43,250 bases of DNA from JARYLZ01 sp964388275 (GTDB lineage Bacteria > Bacteroidota > Ignavibacteria > SZUA-365), in NCBI GenBank assembly GCA_964388275.1, contig CAYLZD010000032.1:1-43250 (forward strand), given 5' to 3'. The stretch's first letter is position 1. Each line of letters starts with the position of its first letter. Under the pieces are notes generated by a model. It worked only from the letters and a program-made list of their open reading frames with translations. It was not told the DNA's origin and searched no databases. A program made the translations under genes and the position numbers. Below are positions 33,507-42,945 of the stretch, in pieces.

Positions 33507-34226
33507 TCAGAGTCTGCTCCGCCTGATCTCGTAAAACATGAGCGCCGCGGCGACCGATGCGTTGAGAGAATCCACCTCGCCCCACATCGGTATCCGCACT
33601 ACGTCGTCGCAGCGCTTCCTGACTATGGGGCGCATGCCTCGCTCGCTACCGATGACGACGCATACAGGACGAGCCCCGTCAAAGGAAAACAGATCCGTAT
33701 CCCCGTCACCTGCGAGCCCGATAATCCAGATTCCGTGCTCCTTAATTACCTCCAGTGCCTGCGGCAGGGATGCAACGCGGGCCGCCGGCAGAAGTCCGGC
33801 CGCGCCGGCCGAGGCCTTTGCTACCGTCTCGTTGATCATTGCGGTGTCGCGCTGAGGCAGCACGATGCCGTGCGCCCCGGCGCAGACTGCCGTGCGCATA
33901 ATGGCGCCCAGGTTATGCGGATCCTTGATGGAATCGAGCGCAGCCAGGAACGGGGGGTCCTGTTCCACGTTCCGGGCGAGGAGTTCGTCGAGTTCCAGAA
34001 TTTGCGCATCCTCCACCAGCGCGGCAATGCCCTGGGAGTGGAGCACATTTCCAAGCCGGTCGAATTTCTGTTTCGGAAGCACCACCGCGGGTATGCGGCG
34101 CGCCCGGGCGAGACGCTGGAGTTCCATCACGCTTTCGCCGTGAACGCCGAAGCGCAGATACAGTTTAGATACGCGGCCACCGCCGCGCAGGGCTTCGAGA
34201 ACCGGGTTGCGGCCGATGATCAGCAT
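33507..34226 (-). CDS. rlmB: SpoU/TrmH-family 23S rRNA 2'-O-ribose methyltransferase, RlmB-like
   Basis: A 239-residue SPOUT methyltransferase that methylates a ribose 2'-OH in rRNA (Gm2251 in E. coli numbering) using SAM. An N-terminal substrate-binding domain (IIGRNPVLEALRGG, residues about 3-75) precedes the trefoil-knot catalytic domain with motif 1 LDSIKDPHNLGAIMRTA (Asn and Arg), motif 2 VVIGSERGMRP, and motif 3 IPMWGEVDSLNASVAAALMFYEI. The start is placed at ATG 34226 because the family begins at MLIIGRNPVLEAL; the frame is open further upstream to 34292 without homology. Subfamily RlmB rather than TrmH or another SpoU member is likely from the N-terminal domain. Last gene of the recG-methyltransferase-rlmB series. 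Confidence 0.92.
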   Translation of the reverse strand: MLIIGRNPVLEALRGGGRVSKLYLRFGVHGESVMELQRLARARRIPAVVLPKQKFDRLGNVLHSQGIAALVEDAQILELDELLARNVEQDPPFLAALDSIKDPHNLGAIMRTAVCAGAHGIVLPQRDTAMINETVAKASAGAAGLLPAARVASLPQALEVIKEHGIWIIGLAGDGDTDLFSFDGARPVCVVIGSERGMRPIVRKRCDDVVRIPMWGEVDSLNASVAAALMFYEIRRSRL

Positions 34227-34372
34227 GTCATTTCGTCGGATTTGCCGGCCGATGTGAAAAAGCCGGTTTAAGGAAGTGAGGTCCATGAGCAAGGGAACGG
34301 GTCTTGCCCCTGTGGTCTAGGCCGTTATGCGAGCGGATATGTGACTGCAAGTTGCTCAACGTCACGTCACGT

Positions 34373-35188
34373 TCATCGTTTCTTCGCCTCAATCAGCATA
34401 ATCAGTCCGAATCCGTTTCCGAGTAACCGCAACAACGGCCTCGGATAAATGCGCCATAGCAGGCGATGGAATGGGCTTCGATAGCGCTCGCTGGGGCGGA
34501 TCGTCAGCAAATCTCCCGGACCGAGGCGTAGTTCGATGGCGATGTCTCTGAAGCCGTTTCGACGGAGCATTTCGCGGACTTCCACAGTGCTGAAGCATTT
34601 GGTACCCGGACTTTCAAGATGTTCAAACACCGCCCTGCGCGGGGAGACGAACGGTTTGCCGCGGAGGAGACCGTGCAGAATCCACATCATCAGCACAGTC
34701 CAGCTGCGGCAGTGATACAGCATAATGCGCAGGGAACCGCCCGAGCGCAACACCCTGGATATCTCGGCCAGGGCGAGGATTGTATCGGGTGTGTGATGCA
34801 ACACTCCGTAAGAATAGACGAGATCGAAGCTATCGCTTCCGAACGGGAGCGCTTCCGCGTCCGCGATGCTCAGAAGGAAGCGTTCACTCCGGGCGCCTTC
34901 AAGTTCGAGATGTTCGCGCGTCCGTTCGACGGCCGCCTTTGTCAGATCGATTCCGTACGCATCAGCTCCGGCTTCGGCCCATGCCAGGAAATCGCTTCCC
35001 GCCCCGAGACCGATTTCGAGCACCTGCAGCCCGGCACAACGGTCAGCCTGCTGAAATGCAGGGATCCAGGGTTCCAGCCTGTAGCGTTCGCTTCGTATTT
35101 CCCTGAAGAATCCGATTCCATCCTTCGATTCAGCGTATCTGATACCGCAAGTCTCGCGCTGCCAATGATCGCGGACGAGCTGCTTCAT
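34373..35188 (-). CDS. Class I SAM-dependent methyltransferase
   Basis: A 271-residue methyltransferase of the type 11 kind. SAM motif I is VLEIGLGAGSDFLAWA (about 55-70), motif II DAYGIDLTKAA, a further motif IADAEALPFGSDSFDLVYSYGVLHH, and HHTPDTILALAEISRVLRSGG. The C-terminal third has two hydrophobic stretches (WTVLMMWILHGLL and LLRLLGNGFGLIMLI), hinting at membrane association. The N-terminal HWQRETCGIRYAESKD stretch resembles methyltransferases near glycan or lipid loci. ATG 35188 is preferred to ATG 35248, since family similarity begins at MKQLVRDHWQ. It is between recG and rlmB on the same strand, with gaps of 127 and 146 nt. Substrate unknown. Confidence 0.88.
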   Translation of the reverse strand: MKQLVRDHWQRETCGIRYAESKDGIGFFREIRSERYRLEPWIPAFQQADRCAGLQVLEIGLGAGSDFLAWAEAGADAYGIDLTKAAVERTREHLELEGARSERFLLSIADAEALPFGSDSFDLVYSYGVLHHTPDTILALAEISRVLRSGGSLRIMLYHCRSWTVLMMWILHGLLRGKPFVSPRRAVFEHLESPGTKCFSTVEVREMLRRNGFRDIAIELRLGPGDLLTIRPSERYRSPFHRLLWRIYPRPLLRLLGNGFGLIMLIEAKKR

Positions 35189-35315
35189 ATGTTTTTGCTG
35201 ATCATACACGGAACACAAAGATAAGCATGTCGATCGAGGAAGACTCAACCGGCTGCAGGGCCGGGCCGCAAAATCCGGTCATCCCAGACGGATCTGCCGT
35301 TTCGCGTCACCGGCT

Positions 35316-37478
35316 TCACGCCGTCGAAAAGACATCCATATCATCCGTCAGCGCTTTGCCGATCATTTCTTTGAGCTTCAGATGCTCGGGCAATCGGAGA
35401 TGCGGATCGGTGTCGACGATTGTGAAAGCTTCCTCGCGCGCTGCACGAAGTATTTCCCCGTCCGAGATCAGATCGGCTGCGCGGAATCGTGGGAATCCGC
35501 TCTGTTCCGTACCCCAGAGGTCGCCCGGGCCGCGGATTTCAAAATCGACTTCGGCAATGCGGAATCCGTCGAGCGTGTCGCGCATGGTTTCCAGCCTTCG
35601 GCGGGCGATCCCGTGTTCGAGCCGCTCGCCTTCAGTTTTTGCGCCGCCGAAAAAGATCCTTCGATCCGTCATAAGAATGCAATAGGCTTGTTTATCGCTG
35701 CGGCCCACTCTGCCCCGCAGTTGATGCAGCTGAGCCAGGCCGAAGCGTTCCGCATGCTCGACTATCATCACGGTGGCGTCCGGCACGTCGACTCCGACTT
35801 CGATGACGGTGGTCGTGACGAGTAGGTCCAACTCTCGTCTTTTGAATTTCATCATCACCGCATCCTTTTCCTTTGCCGGCAGTTTCCCGTGGAGGAGGCC
35901 GAGCCGCAGGTCGTGGAACTCGCCTGAGGCGAGAGCTTCGTATTCGCCGGTAGCTGCGCGGAGATCCAGTTTTTCGGATTCCGACACGAGCGGGAAGACG
36001 ATGTACGCTTGATTGCCGGCTTCGATTTCACTTCGGACGAAACGCCACACCTGCGTCCTGTCTTCCTCGAAGCGAATGGCTGTGCGCGTATTCCTTCTGT
36101 TCGCAGGCAGTTCATCGATGACGGACACGTCGAGATCTCCGTACAGAGTCATGGTGAGCGTGCGGGGTATGGGAGTTGCGGTCATGACAAGCACGTCGGG
36201 AACGGCGCCTTTGCGACGGAGGGCTGCGCGTTGCAGAACGCCGAAGCGGTGCTGTTCGTCGATAACCACAAGCCCGAGAGACTGAAATTCCACACCTTCC
36301 TCTATCAGCGCATGTGTGCCTATCACGATGCGAGTGCGGCCGCCGGCGATGGAATCCGAGATCCCAGCTCTCGTTGACGCCGATTGTTGACCGACGAGCA
36401 GGCGTATGTCAATTCCGAGGTCGTTAACCAGAGACGTGATTGTGCGGTAGTGTTGTTCGGCCAGGATCTCGGTAGGCGCCATGAGAGCGGCCTGCCTGCC
36501 GTTGTCCACGGCGAGCAGCATGGCAAGCAGAGCCACCACGGTTTTTCCGCTGCCGACGTCGCCCTGCAGGAGACGGTTCATGGCGAGAGGTTTTTTCATG
36601 TCCTCGACGATTTCCCGCAGGACACGCAGTTGAGCGCCGGTCAGCTTGAAGGGCAGAGCGGCGACCAGGGCCCGCGCGGTCGGGCTGTCGCCCCGGAAAG
36701 GGATACCCGGCTCCGAATCTCTTGCAAGCTTTTTCCTGTAAGCCATGCGCAGTGAAAGCCGGAACAACTCATCGAAGGCGAGTCGTCTCCTCGCCGCATC
36801 CACCGCATCGCGCGAGGGAGGCCTGTGCACTCGCTCGAGAGCCGTTTGCAGGGGCAGCAGCTGTCGCCTGGACAGGATGCTCCGGTCGTGCCCGGAATCA
36901 AGGGGGTCTTCCACCGCGGGAAGGTATTGCCGCATGGCGTTCCGGATGAGCCGCCGGAAGCCCCATGCCCGGTTGAGACCGACCTTTTCCAATTCCGCGC
37001 CGGACGGATAAACCGGCACGATCCCGCCCGTGTTAATAAATTCGAGGGACTCCTCGTCGTGGAGCCGGTCGATCGCCGGATGCACGATATTGGGCCTCCG
37101 TCCGAAAAGAGAGACCACGCCTGAAACGGCGATCATCTCGTCATGCGTGAAAGCGTCTTTCCAGAAATTCAAGCCCTGAAAGAACACCAGATCCATGGAA
37201 CCGAAATCATCCCTGATTGTCACCACCAGCCGCTTTTTCGCGCGACCGAGAAGCGCGATGCCTGAAACCCTCCCGATACATGTGACGGTCTGCTCCAGGT
37301 GTCCGAACAACTCGGTCAACGGCACAATCATGCTCCTGTCGAGATAACGCCTGGGTATGTGATACAGCAGGTCCTCGATAGTGTTGATTCCTGCCGCGGC
37401 GAGCGCCGCGCCGCGGCGTTTGCCGATGGCAGGCAGAGATGTTACCGGTTGATCGAGCGGATTGTTCGGAGTTGGCAT
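35316..37478 (-). CDS. recG: ATP-dependent DNA helicase RecG
   Basis: A 720-residue, complete RecG, which remodels stalled replication forks and branched recombination intermediates. An N-terminal wedge/OB-fold domain (about 15-170, starting LPAIGKRRGAALAAAGI and YHIPRRYLDRS) precedes the SF2 helicase core: Walker A GDVGSGKT (about 304-311), DEQH box VIDEQHRFGV (about 404), TATPIPRT, and motifs V/VI (VTTTVIEVGVDVPDATVMIVEHAERFG and QLRGRVGRS). The C-terminal part has the family's accessory region. It starts at ATG 37478, 96 nt from the divergent permease gene. Confidence 0.97.
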   Translation of the reverse strand: MPTPNNPLDQPVTSLPAIGKRRGAALAAAGINTIEDLLYHIPRRYLDRSMIVPLTELFGHLEQTVTCIGRVSGIALLGRAKKRLVVTIRDDFGSMDLVFFQGLNFWKDAFTHDEMIAVSGVVSLFGRRPNIVHPAIDRLHDEESLEFINTGGIVPVYPSGAELEKVGLNRAWGFRRLIRNAMRQYLPAVEDPLDSGHDRSILSRRQLLPLQTALERVHRPPSRDAVDAARRRLAFDELFRLSLRMAYRKKLARDSEPGIPFRGDSPTARALVAALPFKLTGAQLRVLREIVEDMKKPLAMNRLLQGDVGSGKTVVALLAMLLAVDNGRQAALMAPTEILAEQHYRTITSLVNDLGIDIRLLVGQQSASTRAGISDSIAGGRTRIVIGTHALIEEGVEFQSLGLVVIDEQHRFGVLQRAALRRKGAVPDVLVMTATPIPRTLTMTLYGDLDVSVIDELPANRRNTRTAIRFEEDRTQVWRFVRSEIEAGNQAYIVFPLVSESEKLDLRAATGEYEALASGEFHDLRLGLLHGKLPAKEKDAVMMKFKRRELDLLVTTTVIEVGVDVPDATVMIVEHAERFGLAQLHQLRGRVGRSDKQAYCILMTDRRIFFGGAKTEGERLEHGIARRRLETMRDTLDGFRIAEVDFEIRGPGDLWGTEQSGFPRFRAADLISDGEILRAAREEAFTIVDTDPHLRLPEHLKLKEMIGKALTDDMDVFSTA

Positions 37479-37574
37479 TTGTGCAGGAAACAGTTTTCTT
37501 CGTGAAAGTAACCACGCCGGAGGGCAGGAGCAATCCTCAGCGGCCGGGCGGATAACGAATCCCTATCAAAATCC

Positions 37575-38915
37575 ATGTCCGAATCCAATCGATCTTTCCG
37601 AGCTTCGCTGGGAGTGTTCGACCTGACGATGATAGTGGTCGGAGCAATCATCGGTTCCGGCATTTTTCTCACGCCATCGATGATAGTCAGGCATCTGGTT
37701 GACAGCGAGCTTGTCATGGGGATTTGGGTGTTCGGCGGCGCGATGGCGGTGATCGGCGCGTTGACATTCACGGAACTTGCGCACTCCCGTCCGGAGGTGG
37801 GCGGCATATACGCGTGGCTGACTGAAGCGTATACACCCGCGGCCGGCTTCGCGTACGGGTGGAGCATGTTGCTCGTGATGAATTCAGGATCGATTGCCGC
37901 GCTGTGCACGGCCTGCGTGTCCTATCTGGCCGTGTTCATTCCCATGGAGCCGGCCATGCAGAAGCTTACGTCGATGGCGCTCATTTTGTTCCTGACGATC
38001 GCCAATTATCTGGGCGTCAAACAGGGCAGCGCCATATCCACGGTTTTCTCCCTGACAAAGATCGCCGGGTTAGGAGCTCTCATACTCGGCGCCCTTTTTC
38101 TCGCCGCCTCTTCGTCCGCACAACAGATCGTGCCTCCACCCAGGCCGGACAACACGGTGGCCGCCTTTGCGCTCGCCATGGTCGGAGTGCTATGGTCGTA
38201 CGGCGGGTGGCAATACGCTACTTTCCCGGCTGCTGAAGCCAGAAATCCATCCAGAAACATACCAGCCGGCATCCTGCTTGGAGTTGCGGTTGTCGTGATT
38301 CTATACATCGGCGCGAATCTCGCATACATGTCGGTATTGACGCCCGGCGAAATCGCCGCCGAAGAACGCGTGGCCTCGCTGACCGCCGAACGGTTGGTAG
38401 GCCCGGCCGGCGGCACAATCATCGCTTCACTGATAGCCATTTCCACCTTCGGAACGGCGAGCGTATACACGTTAGCCGCGCCGCGAATCTATTACGCCAT
38501 GGCTCGCGACGGATTGTTTTTCCGTTCCATCGGAATGCTGCATCCGCGACGCGGCACGCCGGCCACGGCGCTGTGGCTGCAATGCGCAGTCGTTTGCATC
38601 CTGATATTATCAGGCACCTTTGAAGAGCTGATCTCGTATGTGGCGTTTGTCGACTGGATCTTCTATGCGCTCGCGGCCGGGGCGTTATTCGTTTTCCGGC
38701 GTCGTCATTCAATAGTTCCGGGGAAGTATCGCACCCCGGGTTATCCCTTAACGCCCGCGCTGTTCATCGCCGTTTCTGCATGGTTTGTCATTTATCTTTT
38801 CCTCAATGAACCCGTCAAGTCAGGAATCGGATTGGCGATAATCCTGCTCTCATACCCGGCTTATTCTGCTTGGGCCGGTAAACGCAGCGGCGGAGGCGTT
38901 CATACGCAGGAGTGA
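37575..38915 (+). CDS. APC-family amino acid permease
   Basis: A 446-residue inner-membrane transporter of the amino acid-polyamine-organocation superfamily with 12 predicted spans. The first helix motif VVGAIIGSGIFLTPS is the unwound substrate-binding helix typical of LAT/AdiC-type members. LTFTELAHSRPEVGGIYAWLTEAYTP and SYGGWQYATFPAAEARNPSRNIPAGI are also characteristic. Substrate cannot be predicted. ATG 37575 has no strong ribosome-binding site; divergent from recG. The GT-C-like gene starts 49 nt downstream on the same strand. Confidence 0.94.
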   Translation: MSESNRSFRASLGVFDLTMIVVGAIIGSGIFLTPSMIVRHLVDSELVMGIWVFGGAMAVIGALTFTELAHSRPEVGGIYAWLTEAYTPAAGFAYGWSMLLVMNSGSIAALCTACVSYLAVFIPMEPAMQKLTSMALILFLTIANYLGVKQGSAISTVFSLTKIAGLGALILGALFLAASSSAQQIVPPPRPDNTVAAFALAMVGVLWSYGGWQYATFPAAEARNPSRNIPAGILLGVAVVVILYIGANLAYMSVLTPGEIAAEERVASLTAERLVGPAGGTIIASLIAISTFGTASVYTLAAPRIYYAMARDGLFFRSIGMLHPRRGTPATALWLQCAVVCILILSGTFEELISYVAFVDWIFYALAAGALFVFRRRHSIVPGKYRTPGYPLTPALFIAVSAWFVIYLFLNEPVKSGIGLAIILLSYPAYSAWAGKRSGGGVHTQE

Positions 38916-38964
38916 AAATCTCGTATATTTCCTGCTTCTCGAGAATGGAAGAGGAACACAACGT

Positions 38965-40977
38965 ATGAAAGGCAAAAACAGACAAGCTCAAGCGCGCAGA
39001 AGTCCGACTAACCGTTCGGACGGTTCCGATAAGGACACTGCGGTAATGACCCAACGGCAACTCCTGTACATCGCCATTGGGATAGTGGCGGCGGCATCAA
39101 CAGCCCTCGCGTTATACGTATTTCCAATGCCGGGAAAGGCGGGTGCGGCGGGATTTCCCGCCGACGGCGCTTGGATTCATCTGACATTCGCGCAAAACCT
39201 GCGAGAGTTCGGATCTTATTCATATTTTCAAGACTTGATGGTCACATCAGGCAGCACTTCGCCTCTGTACGTTTTTTTGCTGACCCTGGCAGGCATGCTT
39301 CCTCTCGGAGATATCGAAGCCGTTTTTCTGATCGGCGCGGCTGCATTCGCAGGAGCGGCCGTTTTCATGTTCCTGCTTGCGAATCGCATGTTTCCGGCGG
39401 AGCGCTGGGTGGCGGTCTCGGCGGCATTGCTATTCGTACTGATGCCCCGTATGGAGAGCGCGGCTGTTGCGGGGATGGGGACTATGCTTTACATATCGTT
39501 GACTTTGGGCGCGTTATTTTTTCTCGTCGAACGCCGATACACCGCCTTTTCCGCGATGGCGGGAGCCGCTCTCTGGGTGCGACCGGATGCTCTCATCTTC
39601 ATCCTCGCAGTCGCCGTTCATTATCTCTACCACCGCTACGCGGGATCGAAGCGTGGCAAGCCCGGTTCAACCGGATCATCAATGCCGTGGCCCGGCAAGA
39701 CAGGATTGGCGCTCTACGCCTTCCTGTTGCTCGGATATGCAGCTTTCAATCTTGCCATGAGCGGAACGATATTTCCAAATTCCGTAGCCGCCAAGACCGC
39801 TGCCGTCGCCTCGATGGAAAGACCGCCCTTCCTTCCGGCCGTCCTGGCGTACTTCGAAGCTCCTCAAAGCGCGGTTCTCCTTCCATTCGCCGTGCTGGGG
39901 GCGGTGCTGACGATCGTGTCCATGGCACGGCGGGAGCGCGCCGACTCGATCCCTGCAATGTTGATTGCCGTCGGAACCATCGCAGCGTACGGTTTTCTGT
40001 TACCGATACTTCCGGAGGACGGCCGTTATCTTGCGCCGGTGTACCCCTTCTACATAATCTTGTCGCTTTGGGGCATACGCGATGCATCCGGGCGTCTGCG
40101 CTCATTCATCGCGCCGAAGCCGGCTGCACGGATCGGAACAATCGCGATTCTGACGGTATCCGGGGTCGCACTGATATCAGGGGTTTCGAGATGGACGGAT
40201 CTGCGGAACGAATACTTCAAATCCGTCAGATATGTACTCGAACGACACGTAAGTGGCGCCCGATGGGCGGCGGAGAATACTTCGGCCGAAACAGTAATCG
40301 CAACGCACCTGCCCGGAGTGTTCGGGTATTACTCGGACAGAAGGGTGCTGGACCTTAGCGGTATTGTATCGCCAGAGATAATCGCAGGCATCGGGAATCC
40401 TGCCGCGATGGAGGCGTCGATGAAAGTTGCGAAAGTCGGATATATTGCCACATTGCGCGAACGATACGAGGTGGTGAACAGCAATCCGGTGTTTACATCT
40501 GATCCCAAGATCCCGGAAGTAATGGAGGTGTTCAAATACGAAGCCGGGAGGACGCATATCATGCCTTCGTTCGCCTCGACTCTGAATTACCGGGCGGCAA
40601 TGCTCATGTCGAGAAAGTTGAATACCGAGGCCTTATCGGAATTGCGACGTTCGCATGCGCTGGATCCCTCTTCCGCTCGCACGAACACGTTAATCGGGAT
40701 CTGCTATTTGGAGCTCGGAGATACCGCGCAGGCGCGGACATTTCTCGAAGCAGCTCTGGACCTGCAGACGGATTATTTCCCCGCCATGGTGCCGTTCGGC
40801 GCCATCCTGTCCGGTGAGAAAGAGCATTACGCGGCGATTCGAGTGTTGAACAGAGCTGTCGCATCGATGCCTTCGTCCGTGAACGCGCAGCAAGCGCTGC
40901 AGAAGGCTCAAGACGCATATCTTGACGACTCGCTCGAGGCGATGGGATTCCGACGGATGAGGCTTCTTTCCCGATGA
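38965..40977 (+). CDS. GT-C-like membrane protein with C-terminal TPR-like domain
   Basis: A 670-residue protein. A short basic cytoplasmic N-terminus (about 1-30) is followed by about ten membrane helices, a soluble extracytoplasmic domain and a helical C-terminus. The first loop, FPADGAWIHLTFAQNL followed by TSGSTSPLYVFLL, and the later YYSDRRVLDLSGIVSP match the layout of the protein at 22614-24206, so the two are paralogues; here the second Asp of the Asp-Asp pair is Gly. The C-terminal 120 residues (LSELRRSHALDPSSARTNTLIGICYLELGDTAQARTFLEAAL) look like TPR repeats and are absent from the paralogue. GAGG upstream supports ATG 38965. Its stop overlaps the start of the GHL10 gene by 4 nt. 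A glycosyltransferase role is inference. Confidence 0.72.
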   Translation: MKGKNRQAQARRSPTNRSDGSDKDTAVMTQRQLLYIAIGIVAAASTALALYVFPMPGKAGAAGFPADGAWIHLTFAQNLREFGSYSYFQDLMVTSGSTSPLYVFLLTLAGMLPLGDIEAVFLIGAAAFAGAAVFMFLLANRMFPAERWVAVSAALLFVLMPRMESAAVAGMGTMLYISLTLGALFFLVERRYTAFSAMAGAALWVRPDALIFILAVAVHYLYHRYAGSKRGKPGSTGSSMPWPGKTGLALYAFLLLGYAAFNLAMSGTIFPNSVAAKTAAVASMERPPFLPAVLAYFEAPQSAVLLPFAVLGAVLTIVSMARRERADSIPAMLIAVGTIAAYGFLLPILPEDGRYLAPVYPFYIILSLWGIRDASGRLRSFIAPKPAARIGTIAILTVSGVALISGVSRWTDLRNEYFKSVRYVLERHVSGARWAAENTSAETVIATHLPGVFGYYSDRRVLDLSGIVSPEIIAGIGNPAAMEASMKVAKVGYIATLRERYEVVNSNPVFTSDPKIPEVMEVFKYEAGRTHIMPSFASTLNYRAAMLMSRKLNTEALSELRRSHALDPSSARTNTLIGICYLELGDTAQARTFLEAALDLQTDYFPAMVPFGAILSGEKEHYAAIRVLNRAVASMPSSVNAQQALQKAQDAYLDDSLEAMGFRRMRLLSR

Positions 40978-42767
40978 TGTCGTCTCTTCGGCTTGTCCGT
41001 CAAGCATCTCGCGAGCGGGAAAGCCGGAATCCATTGCATGGAGTGGACGTGTTACGCAAAGCGGCCCGCGTGTGCTGCATTTTGTTCGTGCTTTCAACGG
41101 CGCAGACGAAGTCACAGGACCTGCCGGCCAGGGAATACAGAGCAGTCTGGCTGACTACCCTTTCGGGGCTGGACTGGCCCTCACAATCGCATCGCGGGAA
41201 TCCGAAAGCCCAGCAAGCGTCGCTTCGAAGAATTCTCGACAATATCCGGGATAGAGGACTGAACACAGTTTTTCTCCAAGTCCGCTCTCGAGGGAATTGC
41301 TTTTATGCTTCAAACACCGAGCCTTGGGCTTCGGAATTGACGGGTCGCCTGGGCGGCGATCCCGGTTGGGATCCGCTGGTTTTCGCAGCAAACGAAGCTC
41401 ACGCAAGAGGGATAGAATTGCATGCATGGGTGAATGTTTACAAAATCTGGAACGGTGGAACCCCGCCGGAGTCCGAGCCTCGCCATCTCGTAAGAGCAAA
41501 GCCGGAATGGGTCACGCGTTACAGGGATGAATTCTGGCTTGATCCGGGCATACCTGAAGTGGAAGACTATCTCGTCAGACTATTCGCTGATCTTGCCGCT
41601 CGATATGACATCGACGCGCTGCATCTGGATTACGTTCGATACCCCGACGCCGATTTCGATGACAATGCCACCTGGCGTCGTTATGCGAATGGATTGGAGA
41701 AATCCGAGTGGAGGCGCAGGAATGTCGATTCATTCGTAAGCGTTTTAAGCAAGCGGCTCAGGGAGATAAAACCAAACCTGCGGATAGGCGCTGCGCCCAT
41801 CGGAATCCACGAGAACATCCCTGGTGCGAGAGGGTGGCAGGGCTTCCACAGTCTGGCCCAGGATTCACGGGCCTGGCTGCGGGAAGGTCATATCGATTAT
41901 GTTGCGCCGCAGATTTATTGGGGACTGAAGAAGCGCGGCAGCGGCATCGACTTCGAAGCTCTGGTCGCCGATTGGACCTCGGCTGCCGCAGGCCGTCACG
42001 TAATCGTCGGCATGGCGCCATACAAGGATAACATTCGTCCTTGGATAGCGGAGATGATCGAAGCCGCACGGCGCTTGAACGCCGTCGGTCAGGCGTACTT
42101 CAGATACGGATACGTCGAAGACGGCATCCCATTCGGAGACAAGTATCAATCCGCGTCGATACCGCCGGCTTCAACATGGCGCGACCGGATACGGCCGAAT
42201 CCACCGCAACAATTCATCGCCGAACATGAAACAGGTGGAACGGTGCTGTCATGGAAAAAACCGGTTCCATCCGCGGACGGGGAAGCCGCTCGCCGGATAG
42301 TCATTTACCGTCGGTCGGGAACCGATAATGCGTATCGGATCAGGGCTCTGCTTCCGGGGAGCGCCGAATCCTGGCGGGAAGAAGAAACACAGGACGCGTC
42401 TTCATACGCGGTATCGGCACTGGACCTATGCAACAATGAAAGCGACATCGTAAGAAGCGGCATGACTGCAGCGGCATCCGGCCGCAAGCTGCCCGCTCCT
42501 TCGTGGACAGCGCCCGGACCATCCGTGTCGCGCGCTATGCAATTCGGAGATGATTTGATACTTCTATCATACAGCGTGCCGGCAATGGTTCATGTCCGGC
42601 TGCGTCTTTTGGACGAGAGCGGGGCTGAACGGACGCTTCTTGTAGACGGGATTCATAATCCAGGCACGTATCTGATCGGGATCGAGCGCGGCAGGTTGGA
42701 CGCCCGGATAGAGCGTTATGTGTTCGAAGCGGGATCGCACCGATCGGTGCATTCTTTCGATCCCTGA
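40974..42767 (+). CDS. Exported glycoside hydrolase-like protein, GHL10 family
   Basis: A 597-residue exported protein of the glycosyl hydrolase-like 10 family (DUF187 type), TIM-barrel proteins predicted to act on glycans outside the inner membrane. Family blocks: REYRAVWLTTLSGLDWPS, LNTVFLQVRSRGNCFYASNTEPWA, GIELHAWVNVYKIWN, LDPGIPEVEDYLVRLFADL, DALHLDYVRYPDADFD and YVAPQIYWGL. The barrel spans residues about 48-390; the C-terminal 200 residues are beta-rich, FnIII-like. A hydrophobic signal (about 27-47, ending TKSQ-DL) is preceded by an unusually long N-terminus; GTG at 41043 or 41049 would give a normal signal peptide and is an alternative start. It overlaps the GT-C-like gene by 4 nt, suggesting that a glycan-building and a glycan-processing protein are co-translated. 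Confidence 0.88.
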   Translation: MMSSLRLVRQASRERESRNPLHGVDVLRKAARVCCILFVLSTAQTKSQDLPAREYRAVWLTTLSGLDWPSQSHRGNPKAQQASLRRILDNIRDRGLNTVFLQVRSRGNCFYASNTEPWASELTGRLGGDPGWDPLVFAANEAHARGIELHAWVNVYKIWNGGTPPESEPRHLVRAKPEWVTRYRDEFWLDPGIPEVEDYLVRLFADLAARYDIDALHLDYVRYPDADFDDNATWRRYANGLEKSEWRRRNVDSFVSVLSKRLREIKPNLRIGAAPIGIHENIPGARGWQGFHSLAQDSRAWLREGHIDYVAPQIYWGLKKRGSGIDFEALVADWTSAAAGRHVIVGMAPYKDNIRPWIAEMIEAARRLNAVGQAYFRYGYVEDGIPFGDKYQSASIPPASTWRDRIRPNPPQQFIAEHETGGTVLSWKKPVPSADGEAARRIVIYRRSGTDNAYRIRALLPGSAESWREEETQDASSYAVSALDLCNNESDIVRSGMTAAASGRKLPAPSWTAPGPSVSRAMQFGDDLILLSYSVPAMVHVRLRLLDESGAERTLLVDGIHNPGTYLIGIERGRLDARIERYVFEAGSHRSVHSFDP

Positions 42768-42831
42768 ACGAGTCCGGGACGCGGTTGATCCGGATTTGTC
42801 TTCGCAGTAATTTATGTATATGGATGCGAAC

Positions 42832-42913
42832 GGAGGGTTCGCATAATGGTATTGCAGCGGTCTTGAAAACCGCCGGCCTCACGGCTGTGGGGGTTCGAGT
42901 CCCTCACCCTCCG
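42832..42913 (+). tRNA. tRNA-Ser (anticodon UGA)
   Basis: A class II tRNA of 82 nt. Acceptor GGAGGGT (42832-42838) pairs with ACCCTCC (42906-42912), discriminator G at 42913. The anticodon stem GCGGT/ACCGC encloses loop CTTGAAA (42862-42868) with anticodon TGA (42864-42866), reading UCA codons. A long variable arm (GGCC-TCAC-GGCT) and discriminator G are serine identity features. The T-loop is TTCGAGT. The 3' CCA is not encoded (CGA follows), so it must be added enzymatically. Confidence 0.95.
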
Positions 42914-42918
42914 CGAAG

Positions 42919-42945
42919 AAAACCGGATTGTTGGATCCGGTTTTT
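42919..42945 (+). terminator. Intrinsic terminator of tRNA-Ser
   Basis: AAAACCGGAT (42919-42928), loop TGTTGG, ATCCGGTTTT (42935-42944), then one more T: a perfect 10-bp stem whose T-rich right arm forms the run, beginning five nucleotides after the tRNA 3' end. Confidence 0.88.

Noticed and set aside
42785..42831. Sigma-70-like promoter for tRNA-Ser (TTGATC and TATGTA)
   Set aside because: The spacing is about 22 nt, too long for a standard promoter, and no better pair was found.
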